A program made the position numbers and the translations under genes. Positions 1 to 5,286 of a stretch of DNA of 5,286 bases are shown in pieces. The notes below the pieces were generated by a model. It was not told where the DNA came from, did no database searches, and saw only the letters and a list, made by a program, of their open reading frames with translations. The stretch is taken from contig CAJMLC010000136.1 of the NCBI GenBank assembly GCA_905214155.1, positions 1 through 5,286 of the forward strand. Direction: 5' to 3'. Every line of letters begins with the position of its first letter. The first letter of the stretch is position 1. The DNA is from an uncultured bacterium (GTDB lineage Bacteria; Bacillota; Clostridia; Oscillospirales; Oscillospiraceae).

Positions 1-60
1 CCCGACAATCCCTCCGTCAGCTTCGCTGACACCTCCCTTTACACAAGGGAGGCTTTCCAC
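1..60. repeat. structured intergenic repeat, possibly cut by the window edge
   Basis: Two adjacent hairpins are visible. Bases 16-21 (GTCAGC) pair with 25-30 around a 3-base loop, and bases 32-39 (CCTCCCTT) pair perfectly with 45-52 (AAGGGAGG) around loop 40-44. Bases 10-15 (CCCTCC) repeat the 5' arm of the second hairpin and could compete for the same GGGAGG (47-52), so two exclusive folds are possible. The pattern (ACAATCCCTCCGTC, variable hairpin, ACCTCCCTTTACACAAGGGAGG, CTTTCC) matches from memory a repeat scattered between genes in Oscillospirales genomes; this was not searched. It lies just downstream of gatD. Read in gatD's direction it has no U-tract after the stem, so it is not a classical terminator. 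The left boundary cannot be fixed. Confidence 0.7.
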
Positions 61-69
61 TGCGGCGGG

Positions 70-795
70 TCATTTCTGGAGACGGTTTTTCATATAGTCG
101 TGCGCGGCTGTCTCCAGCGAATCGTCCAGCGGCGTCAGCTCGGCTTCGCCGTATTTACGCTCGAGCGCGACGCGCAGGATATGGTCGGCCAGCTTGGGGT
201 TTTTCGGGAGCAGGGAACCGTGTGAATAGGTGCCGAAGACGTTTTTATAGCGCGCGCCCTCGGTGCCGTCCTCGCCGTTGTTGCCGAAGCCCGCGAGCAC
301 CTTACCCATCGGCTTGACGCCAGCGCCGAGATAGGTTTTGCCGGAATGGTTCTCAAAGCCGACGATCTCACAGTTCAGCTCGTCGCAGGTGAACATGTAG
401 TTGCCGATCATGCGGTCTTTGGAGCCGATGGTGTAGAGGTCGAGCGCGCCGGTAAAGTCGCACTGCGCGCCGTCCCATGTTTTATAATATTGGCCGAGCA
501 TCTGATAGCCGCCGCAGATGGCCAGCACGGGGAGGCCGTCTTCAATGGCGGATTTCAGCTCTTCGGTTTTGGCCCCGGCGAGGTCGCCCAGCAGGACTTC
601 CTGTTCAAAGTCCTGCCCGCCGCCGACAAACAGCAGATCATAGGCGGACGCCTCCAGCGCCTGCCCGATGGAGACGCCCGTGACCGTCACGCCGATCCCG
701 CGCCACTCAAGGCGCTTTTGCATACAGAGAATGTTGCCCCGATCGCCGTAAAGGTTCAAAATATCGGGATAAAGATGACAAATGTTCAGTTCCAT
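70..795 (-). CDS. gatD: lipid II isoglutaminyl synthase, glutaminase subunit GatD
   Basis: A 241-residue class I glutamine amidotransferase of the CobB/CobQ-like type. It releases ammonia from glutamine and passes it to MurT, which amidates the alpha-carboxyl of D-Glu in the lipid II stem peptide at the inner face of the membrane. The start MELNICHLYPDILNLYGDRGN is the usual family opening. The nucleophile is Cys94 in AICGGYQ and the catalytic His is His192 in GTYSHG; these correspond to Cys94 and His189 of Staphylococcus aureus GatD. Arg128 also sits where the S. aureus protein has a substrate-binding arginine (from memory). The length is normal for the family. The ribosome site AAGGAGA (800-806) overlaps the murT stop codon and ends four bases before the ATG, with only 9 bases between the genes, so translation is probably coupled. 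A cobyric acid synthase role is unlikely given the length and the MurT partner. Confidence 0.96.
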   Translation of the reverse strand: MELNICHLYPDILNLYGDRGNILCMQKRLEWRGIGVTVTGVSIGQALEASAYDLLFVGGGQDFEQEVLLGDLAGAKTEELKSAIEDGLPVLAICGGYQMLGQYYKTWDGAQCDFTGALDLYTIGSKDRMIGNYMFTCDELNCEIVGFENHSGKTYLGAGVKPMGKVLAGFGNNGEDGTEGARYKNVFGTYSHGSLLPKNPKLADHILRVALERKYGEAELTPLDDSLETAAHDYMKNRLQK

Positions 796-804
796 GGCGT
801 CTCC

Positions 805-2175
805 TTATTCCCAGAAGTTTTTATAGCCATACTGCTTGCTGATGGTCTGGCGGAGGGCCAGCATGGCCGTGTACGTCGGCATCATGTAGACCGGCAGCTT
901 GTGCGACGTGGACTGCTCGCAGAGCGCCTTATAGTCCTTGACGACGTGGATGCGGTTCGTCGGGAAGCCCGCGTAGGCGAAGCGCAGCGCCATATCGTCG
1001 GCGCGGACGCCGGAAACGTAGATCTCGCGGAGCGTGTCGCCCATTTCGCAGAGGCGCTCGAAGTCGACGTCCCAGATCCAGCTGACGTCCTTGCCGTCCT
1101 GCGCGCGGTCGTTGAGGCAGGCGACGAAGACAAACGGCTCGCGGATCTGCGTCAGCAAATTCAGCACCTGATTGCAGCCGGCGGGATTTTTAATGAGGAT
1201 CATGCGGACGTCCGTGCCGCCGATCTCGAATTTTTCCATCCGACCGAAGCCGCAGGCAAACTCGGAGAGGGACTTCGCGGTCGTCGCCGCGTCGAGGCCC
1301 ATGGCCTGTCCGGCCGCCATCGCGGCGCAGGCATTATAGATGTTGTAGCCGCCGGGGAGGTTGATCTTCGCCTCGTATTCGGCCTCGCCGATGCGGAAGA
1401 CAACGGTGGACTGCTCGGCGTCGGACGAGAGCACCTTGGCCACGGCGACGTCGGTCTGCGGGCGGCAATAGCCGCATTTCGGGCAGCGATAGCTGCCGAG
1501 GTGGCCATAGGTGACATAGTCGTAGACGTATTCGCTCTTGCAGCGGATGCAGTACGGCGCGTCGGAGAGCTCCTCGACACGGGAGGTGTAGATCGGCGTG
1601 TTGACGCCGAAGAAAATCACCGGATTTTCAAAATCGTCGTGGATCGACGTGCAGAGCGAATCGTCCGCGTTCAGGCAGAGCGTGGCGTTCGGGCTGTGGC
1701 TGATGCCGATCTTGATGTTCTCGAGCGTGTGCGTGACCTCGCCGTAACGGTCGAGCTGGTCGCGAAACAGGTTCGTCACCACAACAGCCTTCGCGTCGAC
1801 GAACGTGGAGATCGCCTTGAACGCCGCCTCGTCCGACTCGATCAGCGCGTGCGTATAGCGGCACCTGCCGAAGAGAGAAGAGTGCATGGCGAACTCGGCG
1901 GTCACGCCGCTGAGCAGGTTTGCGCCGGACTTGTTGGCAAAGTAAGAGATTCCAGCGTCGGCCCACGACTGCTCGATCATACGGGAGGTCGTGGTCTTGC
2001 CGTTGGTGCCCGTGACGATCACGGTCGTCACGTTCTTTGCCAGCTCGCCCAGCAGATTCGGACAGAGCTTCAGCGCGATGCGCCCGGGGAAGTCCGTGCC
2101 GCCGCGGCCCAGCAGACGGATCGCGACGCGGGACAGCTTGCAGGCAAGCACCGCAAAAAATACATTCAGTTTCAT
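805..2175 (-). CDS. murT: lipid II isoglutaminyl synthase, Mur-ligase-like subunit MurT
   Basis: A 456-residue Mur ligase homologue that activates the D-Glu alpha-carboxyl of lipid II with ATP and receives ammonia from GatD, giving D-isoglutamine. Domains in order: an N-terminal hydrophobic/basic segment with the family signature GRGGT (23-27); the P-loop TGTNGKTT (55-62, Lys60); a Mur ligase middle domain; a Cys4 zinc ribbon inserted in it (Cys209, Cys212, Cys231, Cys234), typical of MurT; the GRME motif (311-314); and a C-terminal DUF1727 domain with NPAGCNQ (330-336) and the conserved stretch around Asp363 (DVSWIWD). In S. aureus an aspartate of this domain completes the GatD catalytic triad; Asp363 is a candidate. 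The frame stays open to 2427, but the ATG at 2175 gives the canonical N-terminus and an upstream start would run through a promoter and into the neighbouring divergent gene. It is first in the operon with gatD. Confidence 0.96.
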   Translation of the reverse strand: MKLNVFFAVLACKLSRVAIRLLGRGGTDFPGRIALKLCPNLLGELAKNVTTVIVTGTNGKTTTSRMIEQSWADAGISYFANKSGANLLSGVTAEFAMHSSLFGRCRYTHALIESDEAAFKAISTFVDAKAVVVTNLFRDQLDRYGEVTHTLENIKIGISHSPNATLCLNADDSLCTSIHDDFENPVIFFGVNTPIYTSRVEELSDAPYCIRCKSEYVYDYVTYGHLGSYRCPKCGYCRPQTDVAVAKVLSSDAEQSTVVFRIGEAEYEAKINLPGGYNIYNACAAMAAGQAMGLDAATTAKSLSEFACGFGRMEKFEIGGTDVRMILIKNPAGCNQVLNLLTQIREPFVFVACLNDRAQDGKDVSWIWDVDFERLCEMGDTLREIYVSGVRADDMALRFAYAGFPTNRIHVVKDYKALCEQSTSHKLPVYMMPTYTAMLALRQTISKQYGYKNFWE

Positions 2176-2182
2176 GCCCCCT

Positions 2183-2211
2183 AATATAGCATAAAAACAC
2201 ACGGATGACAA
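2183..2211 (-). promoter_or_regulatory. predicted sigma-A-type promoter of murT-gatD
   Basis: On the minus strand, -35 TTGTCA (2206-2211) and -10 TATATT (2183-2188) are separated by exactly 17 bases; each hexamer matches consensus at five of six positions. Only seven bases (AGGGGGC) separate the -10 box from the murT ATG, so the predicted transcript would start at or next to the start codon. The G-run just before the ATG looks like a weak Shine-Dalgarno, but it is one base from the ATG and would mostly lie outside such a transcript. A farther upstream start site cannot be excluded. Confidence 0.6.
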
Positions 2212-2251
2212 GCACAGACACAAAAAGTAACGAATGATTACAAAATTCCTC

Positions 2252-2280
2252 TTGCCATGGTTGTCATAATCTGATATAAT
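2252..2280 (+). promoter_or_regulatory. predicted sigma-A-type promoter of the exonuclease III / wall hydrolase operon
   Basis: -35 TTGCCA (2252-2257), a 17-base spacer, and a perfect -10 TATAAT (2275-2280). Transcription would start near 2287, leaving a leader of about 30 bases that carries AGGGAGGG (2303-2310), seven bases before the ATG at 2318. This promoter is divergent from the murT promoter; about 40 bases separate the two -35 boxes, enough for a shared regulator, but I see no convincing operator palindrome between them. Confidence 0.75.
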
Positions 2281-2317
2281 ACCCTGTGAATCGTCGAAAA
2301 CAAGGGAGGGAGCCGCG

Positions 2318-3082
2318 ATGAAATGCATCTCGTGGAACGTCAACGGGCTTCGCGCCTGTCTGCAAAAGGGCTTTCTGGACTTCTTCCGGGACGCGGACGC
2401 GGATCTGTTCTGCCTGCAGGAGACCAAGCTCCAGCCGGAGCAGGTCGCGCTGGAGCTGCCGGGGTATGAGCAGTTCTGGTGCTCAGCGGAGAAGAAAGGC
2501 TATTCCGGCACGGCGATCTTCGCAAAGCGAAAGCCCCTCTCTGTGACCTACGGCGTCGGCGTGGAGGAGCTCGACCACGAGGGACGGATGATCACGCTGG
2601 AGTATCCGGAGTTTTATTTTGTCACCTGCTATACGCCGAACGCGCAGGACGGGCTCAAGCGCATCGGCCACCGCATGGCGTGGGACGACGCGTTCCGCGC
2701 GCGGCTGTGCGCGCTGAACGCGGTGAAGCCGGTCGTCGCGTGCGGAGACCTCAATGTGGCGCATCAGGAGATCGACCTGAAAAATCCGGGGCCGAACCGC
2801 GGCAACGCCGGATTTTCCGACGAGGAGCGCGGCAAGTTCTCCGAGCTGCTGGCCGCCGGATTCACCGACACGTTTCGCTATCTCGAGCCGGAGGCGACGG
2901 GGCGCTATTCGTGGTGGAGCTATCGGTTCCACGCGCGGGAGAAGAACGCGGGCTGGCGCATCGACTATTTTCTGGTCTCCGACCGCTGGCGGGACCGCAT
3001 CGAGGCTGCGCCCATCCACAACGAAATTTTCGGCTCGGATCATTGCCCCATCGGTCTGACCCTGAAGGAGGAACCCACATGA
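2318..3082 (+). CDS. xth: exodeoxyribonuclease III (ExoA/XthA family AP endonuclease)
   Basis: A 254-residue member of the endonuclease/exonuclease/phosphatase superfamily. It cleaves the DNA backbone 5' to abasic sites and has 3' exonuclease and 3'-phosphatase activity in base excision repair, in the cytoplasm and dependent on Mg2+. Family landmarks are all present: Asn7 in WNVNGLR, metal-binding Glu35 in LQETK, Tyr105 in YTPNAQ, Asp144 and Asn146 in GDLNVAH, WRIDYFLVS near residue 220, and Asp241-His242 in GSDHCP at the C-terminus. Length and motif order fit the Gram-positive ExoA type, and no catalytic residue is missing. The start is set by a strong ribosome site (AGGGAGGG, 2303-2310) and the typical MKCISWNVNG opening. 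The stop codon overlaps the next gene's start (ATGA at 3079-3082), so the two are co-transcribed and probably translationally coupled. Whether to call it xthA or exoA is a naming choice. Confidence 0.95.
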   Translation: MKCISWNVNGLRACLQKGFLDFFRDADADLFCLQETKLQPEQVALELPGYEQFWCSAEKKGYSGTAIFAKRKPLSVTYGVGVEELDHEGRMITLEYPEFYFVTCYTPNAQDGLKRIGHRMAWDDAFRARLCALNAVKPVVACGDLNVAHQEIDLKNPGPNRGNAGFSDEERGKFSELLAAGFTDTFRYLEPEATGRYSWWSYRFHAREKNAGWRIDYFLVSDRWRDRIEAAPIHNEIFGSDHCPIGLTLKEEPT

Positions 3083-4398
3083 AACGAAGAGTGATCGCAC
3101 TGCTGCTGGCGCTGACGCTGGCAGTCTCGCTGGCGTCCGGTGCATTTGCCGCGACATACAGCAACTGGTTTAAGAGCAACTACCAGGAGATGCAAAACCT
3201 CAAGATTCTGCCAGACCAATTCACCGGCATGGACCTCAAGCAGCCCATCACGCGCGGAGAAATGTGCCTCCTTGCCGTGCAGGCCTTCGAAGAAGCCACC
3301 GGCAACGACCTGGAGCTCGACGGCACGCAGTATTTCACCGATACGAACGATATCAACATCACCAAGGCCTATGAATACGGCATCGTCTCCGGTTATCCGG
3401 ACGGCACGTTCCGCCCCGATCAGCGCATCACGCGGCAGGAATTTTTCAAGCTCCTCGAAAACTTCTGCTATTCCGCCGCCTTTAAGCCCGTCCTGTCCGT
3501 CGACGCCAACGCCCTCAGCCAGTTTGGCGATGCCTCGGCCCTTTCCAGCTGGGCAAAGGAATCCGCGCAGTTCTGTGTGACCTACAGCTATGTCAACGGC
3601 ACGAAAGACGCCTCCGGCAGCGTCGTCCTCGACCCGACCGGCACCGCCTCCCGGCAGGAAGCCATGACCATGTTCCTCCGCGCCTTTAAGCGCGTCAAGG
3701 AGTATTATTACTACGCCGTCCTCACCGCCGGAGTCTCCGATGATGGCCACGACACCGGCGAAACCGGCGTGACCGTCTCCGATCTCAGCAAGACCATGTA
3801 TGTCACGACGCAGACGCTTAACGTCCGCGATTCGTGGTCGTCCGGCAGCACGCTCGTCGGCACGCTGAAATATGGCGAGGCCGTCACCGTGACCGGCCGC
3901 TGCTCGAACGGCTGGATGCGCATCCAGTATCAGGGCCACACGGCCTACGTCTCCGGCGAATACCTGGCCGACCAGAATGGCGGCTCGTCCGACGGGAACA
4001 ACAGCGGCTCCACCGTCACCGGCTCCGGCACGGCGGCAGAGATTGCGCGGTTCGTCTGCTCGTTTGTCGGCTACAGCTACGTCTACGGCGGCTCGAAGCC
4101 ATCCACCGGCTTCGACTGCTCGGGCCTCATGTACTACTGCCTGCGGCAGTACGGCTACTCGATGAACCGTACCGCTGACGACCAGATGGACCAGGGCACC
4201 GCCGTCTCGCGCGACGAGCTGCAGGTCGGCGACCTCGTCTTCTTCGGCTCCGGCAGCTATGCCAACCACGTCGGCATGTACATCGGCGACGGCAACTTTG
4301 TCCACGCCTCCACGCCCTCTACCGGCGTCCGGATCAACAGCCTGAACGAGACCTATTATACCAACCGGTATATCGGCGCGCGGCGCATCATCAACTGA
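3079..4398 (+). CDS. secreted SLH x3 - SH3b - NlpC/P60 peptidoglycan hydrolase
   Basis: A 439-residue exported wall enzyme. Residues 1-24 form a Sec signal peptide: basic KRR, a Leu/Ala core, and AFA before a likely cut at Ala24-Ala25. Three S-layer homology repeats follow: about 31-78 (ending in PITRGEM), 85-132 (YFTD, GIVSGYPDGTFRP, RITRQEF) and 148-203 (FGDASALSSWAK, TASRQEAM). They would anchor the protein to secondary wall polymer. An SH3b domain spans about 239-296 (LNVRDSWSSGSTLVGTL, then YVSGEYL). A Gly/Ser/Asn-rich linker (about 297-316) leads to a C-terminal NlpC/P60 domain with a complete Cys-His-His triad: Cys347 in FDCSGL, His397 in NHVGMYIGDG and His409 in FVHAS. Such domains usually cut the D-Glu-meso-DAP bond of stem peptides; the exact bond here is inferred. 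Ribosome site AAGGAGGA (3065-3072) lies six bases before the ATG. The reading frame extends upstream, but that is a shadow of the nuclease gene. A role in cell separation or turnover is likely; a phage or defence role is not suggested. Confidence 0.93.
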   Translation: MKRRVIALLLALTLAVSLASGAFAATYSNWFKSNYQEMQNLKILPDQFTGMDLKQPITRGEMCLLAVQAFEEATGNDLELDGTQYFTDTNDINITKAYEYGIVSGYPDGTFRPDQRITRQEFFKLLENFCYSAAFKPVLSVDANALSQFGDASALSSWAKESAQFCVTYSYVNGTKDASGSVVLDPTGTASRQEAMTMFLRAFKRVKEYYYYAVLTAGVSDDGHDTGETGVTVSDLSKTMYVTTQTLNVRDSWSSGSTLVGTLKYGEAVTVTGRCSNGWMRIQYQGHTAYVSGEYLADQNGGSSDGNNSGSTVTGSGTAAEIARFVCSFVGYSYVYGGSKPSTGFDCSGLMYYCLRQYGYSMNRTADDQMDQGTAVSRDELQVGDLVFFGSGSYANHVGMYIGDGNFVHASTPSTGVRINSLNETYYTNRYIGARRIIN

Positions 4399-4479
4399 CT
4401 TCGCCGGATCTTTTGACGCAATGCCGCGGTTGGAAGGGCTTGAAATATTGGCAACCGCCCACGACTGCCCACACAGCAC

Positions 4480-4509
4480 TTGACGTTTCCCATCCTTTCG
4501 CGCTATACT
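4480..4509 (+). promoter_or_regulatory. predicted promoter of the coiled-coil protein gene
   Basis: -35 TTGACG (4480-4485) and -10 TATACT (4504-4509), each five of six to consensus, with an 18-base spacer. The predicted start near 4516 gives a leader of about 23 bases containing a consensus AGGAGG (4525-4530). The promoter sits between the hydrolase stop and the small gene, so the small gene can be expressed on its own. The rest of 4399-4479 shows no gene and no strong terminator for the hydrolase; a weak 7-bp hairpin (4426-4432 with 4452-4458) lacks a T-run. Confidence 0.7.
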
Positions 4510-4538
4510 GTTCTTATCTCATACAGGAGGAACGCAAT

Positions 4539-4775
4539 ATGTTGGATGAAAAAGATCGGCAAATGATCGATGAGATCTTCGCACACCGCCTCAATGTGGT
4601 TATGGAATCTGCCATCGCTCCGAAGCTCAATCTGCTTGCCGAAGGCCAGCAGACGCTTCTCGAAACGCTTGCCCCGAAAAGCCGTGTGGAAGAGCTGGAA
4701 GAAGAGGTCGATTTTTTGAAATCCATCGTCAAGCTGCACAGCCAGCAGATCGCTGAATTAAAAAAAGCCCAGTAA
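4539..4775 (+). CDS. small coiled-coil protein of unknown function (78 aa)
   Basis: A 78-residue charged protein with no signal peptide, membrane segment or cysteine, so probably cytoplasmic. Residues 1-24 look like an amphipathic helix (MLDEKDRQMIDEIF). The middle (28-47) has the pattern PKLNLLAEGQQTLLETLAPK. Residues 50-76 form a four-heptad coiled coil with core positions Val50, Leu53, Val57, Leu60, Val64, His67, Ile71 and Leu74; His67 is the only polar core residue. From memory, similar small proteins with an EGQQTLLETLAPKSRVEELE-like core occur in Clostridia, annotated as hypothetical; I know of no function. The start is fixed by a perfect AGGAGG (4525-4530) eight bases before the ATG, and by a promoter that would lie inside the gene if the open frame from 4413 were used. 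The gene stands alone between its own promoter and terminator. Oligomerisation is likely; partners are unknown. Confidence 0.85.
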   Translation: MLDEKDRQMIDEIFAHRLNVVMESAIAPKLNLLAEGQQTLLETLAPKSRVEELEEEVDFLKSIVKLHSQQIAELKKAQ

Positions 4776-4784
4776 AAGTCGAAT

Positions 4785-4821
4785 AAAAAGACCGGAGTGG
4801 TCATCCCACTCCGGTCTTTTT
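4785..4821. terminator. strong intrinsic terminator, probably bidirectional
   Basis: A perfect 16-bp inverted repeat: 4785-4800 (AAAAAGACCGGAGTGG) pairs with 4806-4821 around the 5-base loop TCATC. The GC-rich core is followed by a run of Ts on the plus strand (4817-4821) and, because of the leading As, by Ts on the minus strand as well. It begins ten bases after the coiled-coil gene stop and ends that transcript. On the opposite strand it would act as a back-up behind the terminator at 4872-4901. Confidence 0.93.
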
Positions 4822-4865
4822 ATTTATATTGAAGACGCTGGCGGTGCTGGTGATTTTCTTAATAC

Positions 4866-4901
4866 AAAAAAATCCCCACCATAGCGAACTACGGTGGGGA
4901 T
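4866..4901 (-). terminator. intrinsic terminator of the GGGtGRT gene, UUCG-capped
   Basis: In minus-strand RNA the stem runs from 4901 down to 4872. ATCCCCACC pairs with GGTGGGGAT, then one G-U wobble and three more pairs (UAG/CUA) close on a UUCG tetraloop: 13 pairs in all. It is followed directly by about seven Us (4872-4866). The G-U pair is an A-C mismatch on the plus strand, so the signal is oriented for the minus strand, matching the leftward gene at 5030. Confidence 0.92.
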
Positions 4902-4911
4902 GCGGAATGCA

Positions 4912-5007
4912 AATGTAGGAGCGCAGTGTAGAAGTAGTGTAGGAGCCATGTAAGAATAACCTACATCGAATGGGTTCTACCTACTTCTATCTGCCGCGTT
5001 CTACATT
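4912..5007. repeat. 96-nt imperfect palindrome of phased TGTAG-like motifs
   Basis: The outer arm AATGTAG (4912-4918) pairs with CTACATT (5001-5007). The next blocks are 4922-4924 with 4996-4998, a perfect 9-bp block TAGAAGTAG (4929-4937) with 4981-4989, and GTAGGA (4939-4944) with TTCTAC (4975-4980). An inner ATGTA (4948-4952) pairs with 4962-4966. The left arm carries four TGTARRAR motifs at 4914, 4927, 4938 and 4949, spaced 13, 11 and 11 bases, and the right arm holds related motifs inverted. It lies in the predicted 3' untranslated region of the GGGtGRT gene, upstream of its terminator. Three pairs (4919-5000, 4928-4990, 4943-4976) are G-U only if the plus strand is RNA. I see no ORF and no clear target-site duplication. 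It could be a small repeat element, an mRNA 3'-end stabiliser, a small RNA or a protein-binding array. Confidence 0.7.
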
Positions 5008-5029
5008 GAAAACACAGGGGGATCGATGA

Positions 5030-5286
5030 TTAGTCGTTCTTCATAGCCTCTTCGACTGCGACCGCGACAGCGACCGTTGCGCCGACCATGGGGTTGTTGC
5101 CCATGCCGAGGAAGCCCATCATCTCGACGTGCGCCGGGACGGAGGAAGAGCCTGCGAACTGGGCATCGGAGTGCATACGGCCCATGGTGTCGGTCATGCC
5201 GTAAGAAGCGGGACCAGCGGCCATATTGTCCGGATGCAGGGTACGGCCCGTGCCGCCGCCGGAAGCGACGGAGAAGTACTTCTTGC
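5030..5286 (-). CDS. GGGtGRT-family protein, C-terminal part (5' end outside the window)
   Basis: 84 C-terminal residues plus stop are visible; the gene continues beyond base 5286. The seven-residue motif GGGTGRT that names the family (Pfam GGGtGRT protein, PF14057, from memory) is encoded at 5240-5260 and is followed by LHPDNMAAGPASYGMTD, a run of Gly/Met-rich conserved sequence (MMGFLGMGNNPMVGA) and a hydrophobic-then-charged tail ending EEAMKND. The full protein is usually a little over 300 residues, so about a quarter is seen. The biochemical function is not known to me. The glycine-rich motif suggests a phosphate or nucleotide contact, but that is a guess. The ATG at 5224 is internal, not the start, because conserved family sequence continues in frame upstream of it. 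The gene is transcribed leftward and ends at the terminator at 4866-4901; its 3' untranslated region holds the 96-nt palindrome. Confidence 0.88.
   Translation of the reverse strand, partial: KKYFSVASGGGTGRTLHPDNMAAGPASYGMTDTMGRMHSDAQFAGSSSVPAHVEMMGFLGMGNNPMVGATVAVAVAVEEAMKND

Noticed and set aside
1475..1550. Cys4 zinc ribbon in MurT as an unusual insertion
   Set aside because: CxxC...CxxC is a known, normal feature of MurT proteins.
346..2184. A 612-codon open frame on the plus strand across gatD-murT
   Set aside because: It is antisense to two well-conserved genes. Its length is explained by GC-rich codon bias, which removes stops in the complementary frame; the product is Arg/Ala/Val/Asp-rich with no recognisable motif.
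2176..2427. An 84-residue N-terminal extension of MurT
   Set aside because: It would run through both divergent promoters and into the exonuclease gene. The family N-terminus begins at the ATG at 2175.
2479..3078. A 200-residue N-terminal extension of the wall hydrolase
   Set aside because: This stretch is the exonuclease gene in another frame. The ATG at 3079 has a strong ribosome site and begins a clean signal peptide.
4426..4458. Hairpin (GCGGTTG with CAACCGC) as terminator of the hydrolase gene
   Set aside because: Seven pairs around a 19-base loop with no T-run after it; too weak to call.
3040..4479. A 479-codon open frame on the minus strand across the wall hydrolase
   Set aside because: It is antisense to a gene with signal peptide, SLH, SH3b and NlpC/P60 domains in order. 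The composition is typical of a GC-driven shadow frame, with no ribosome site or motif supporting it.
4413..4538. A 42-residue N-terminal extension of the coiled-coil protein
   Set aside because: The promoter and AGGAGG that serve the ATG at 4539 lie inside it, and its sequence looks non-coding.
4914..4956. TGTARRAR repeats as a CRISPR array
   Set aside because: Repeat units are 8 bases and spacers 3-5 bases, with no cas genes; incompatible with CRISPR.

Overview
The window looks like chromosomal DNA from a GC-rich Firmicute of the gut Clostridia, most likely Oscillospirales (Oscillospiraceae-type). The evidence is a Gram-positive murT-gatD pair, an S-layer-homology (SLH) wall protein, AGGAGG-type ribosome sites with sigma-A-like promoters, a GGGtGRT-family protein, and at the left edge an intergenic repeat of a type I recall as common in that order. 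The taxonomic placement is inference; no rRNA or tRNA is present.

Layout. Bases 1-69 hold a structured intergenic repeat. Bases 70-2175 (minus strand) carry gatD and murT, a tightly coupled two-gene operon for the MurT/GatD complex that amidates the D-glutamate of lipid II. Bases 2176-2317 are a 142-bp divergent promoter region: one good promoter fires left into murT and one fires right into an exodeoxyribonuclease III gene (2318-3082). The nuclease stop overlaps (ATGA) the start of a secreted SLH x3 - SH3b - NlpC/P60 peptidoglycan hydrolase (3079-4398). After a 140-bp gap comes a monocistronic 78-residue coiled-coil protein (4539-4775) with its own promoter and a perfect 16-bp terminator hairpin. 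The last gene, on the minus strand and cut by the window edge, is the C-terminal end of a GGGtGRT-family protein (5030-5286). Its transcript ends at a UUCG-capped terminator at 4872-4901. Between that gene and its terminator lies a 96-nt imperfect palindrome built from phased TGTAG-like motifs.

How the genes fit together. MurT-GatD changes the stem-peptide residue (D-Glu to D-iGln) next to the bond that NlpC/P60 enzymes usually cut, so the left operon and the wall hydrolase act on the same polymer. The exonuclease III gene is a housekeeping DNA-repair gene that shares a transcript with the hydrolase. I see no mobile element, CRISPR array, phage or defence system. The parts least explained are the 96-nt palindrome, the edge repeat, the possibly leaderless murT transcript, the coiled-coil protein and the GGGtGRT protein.
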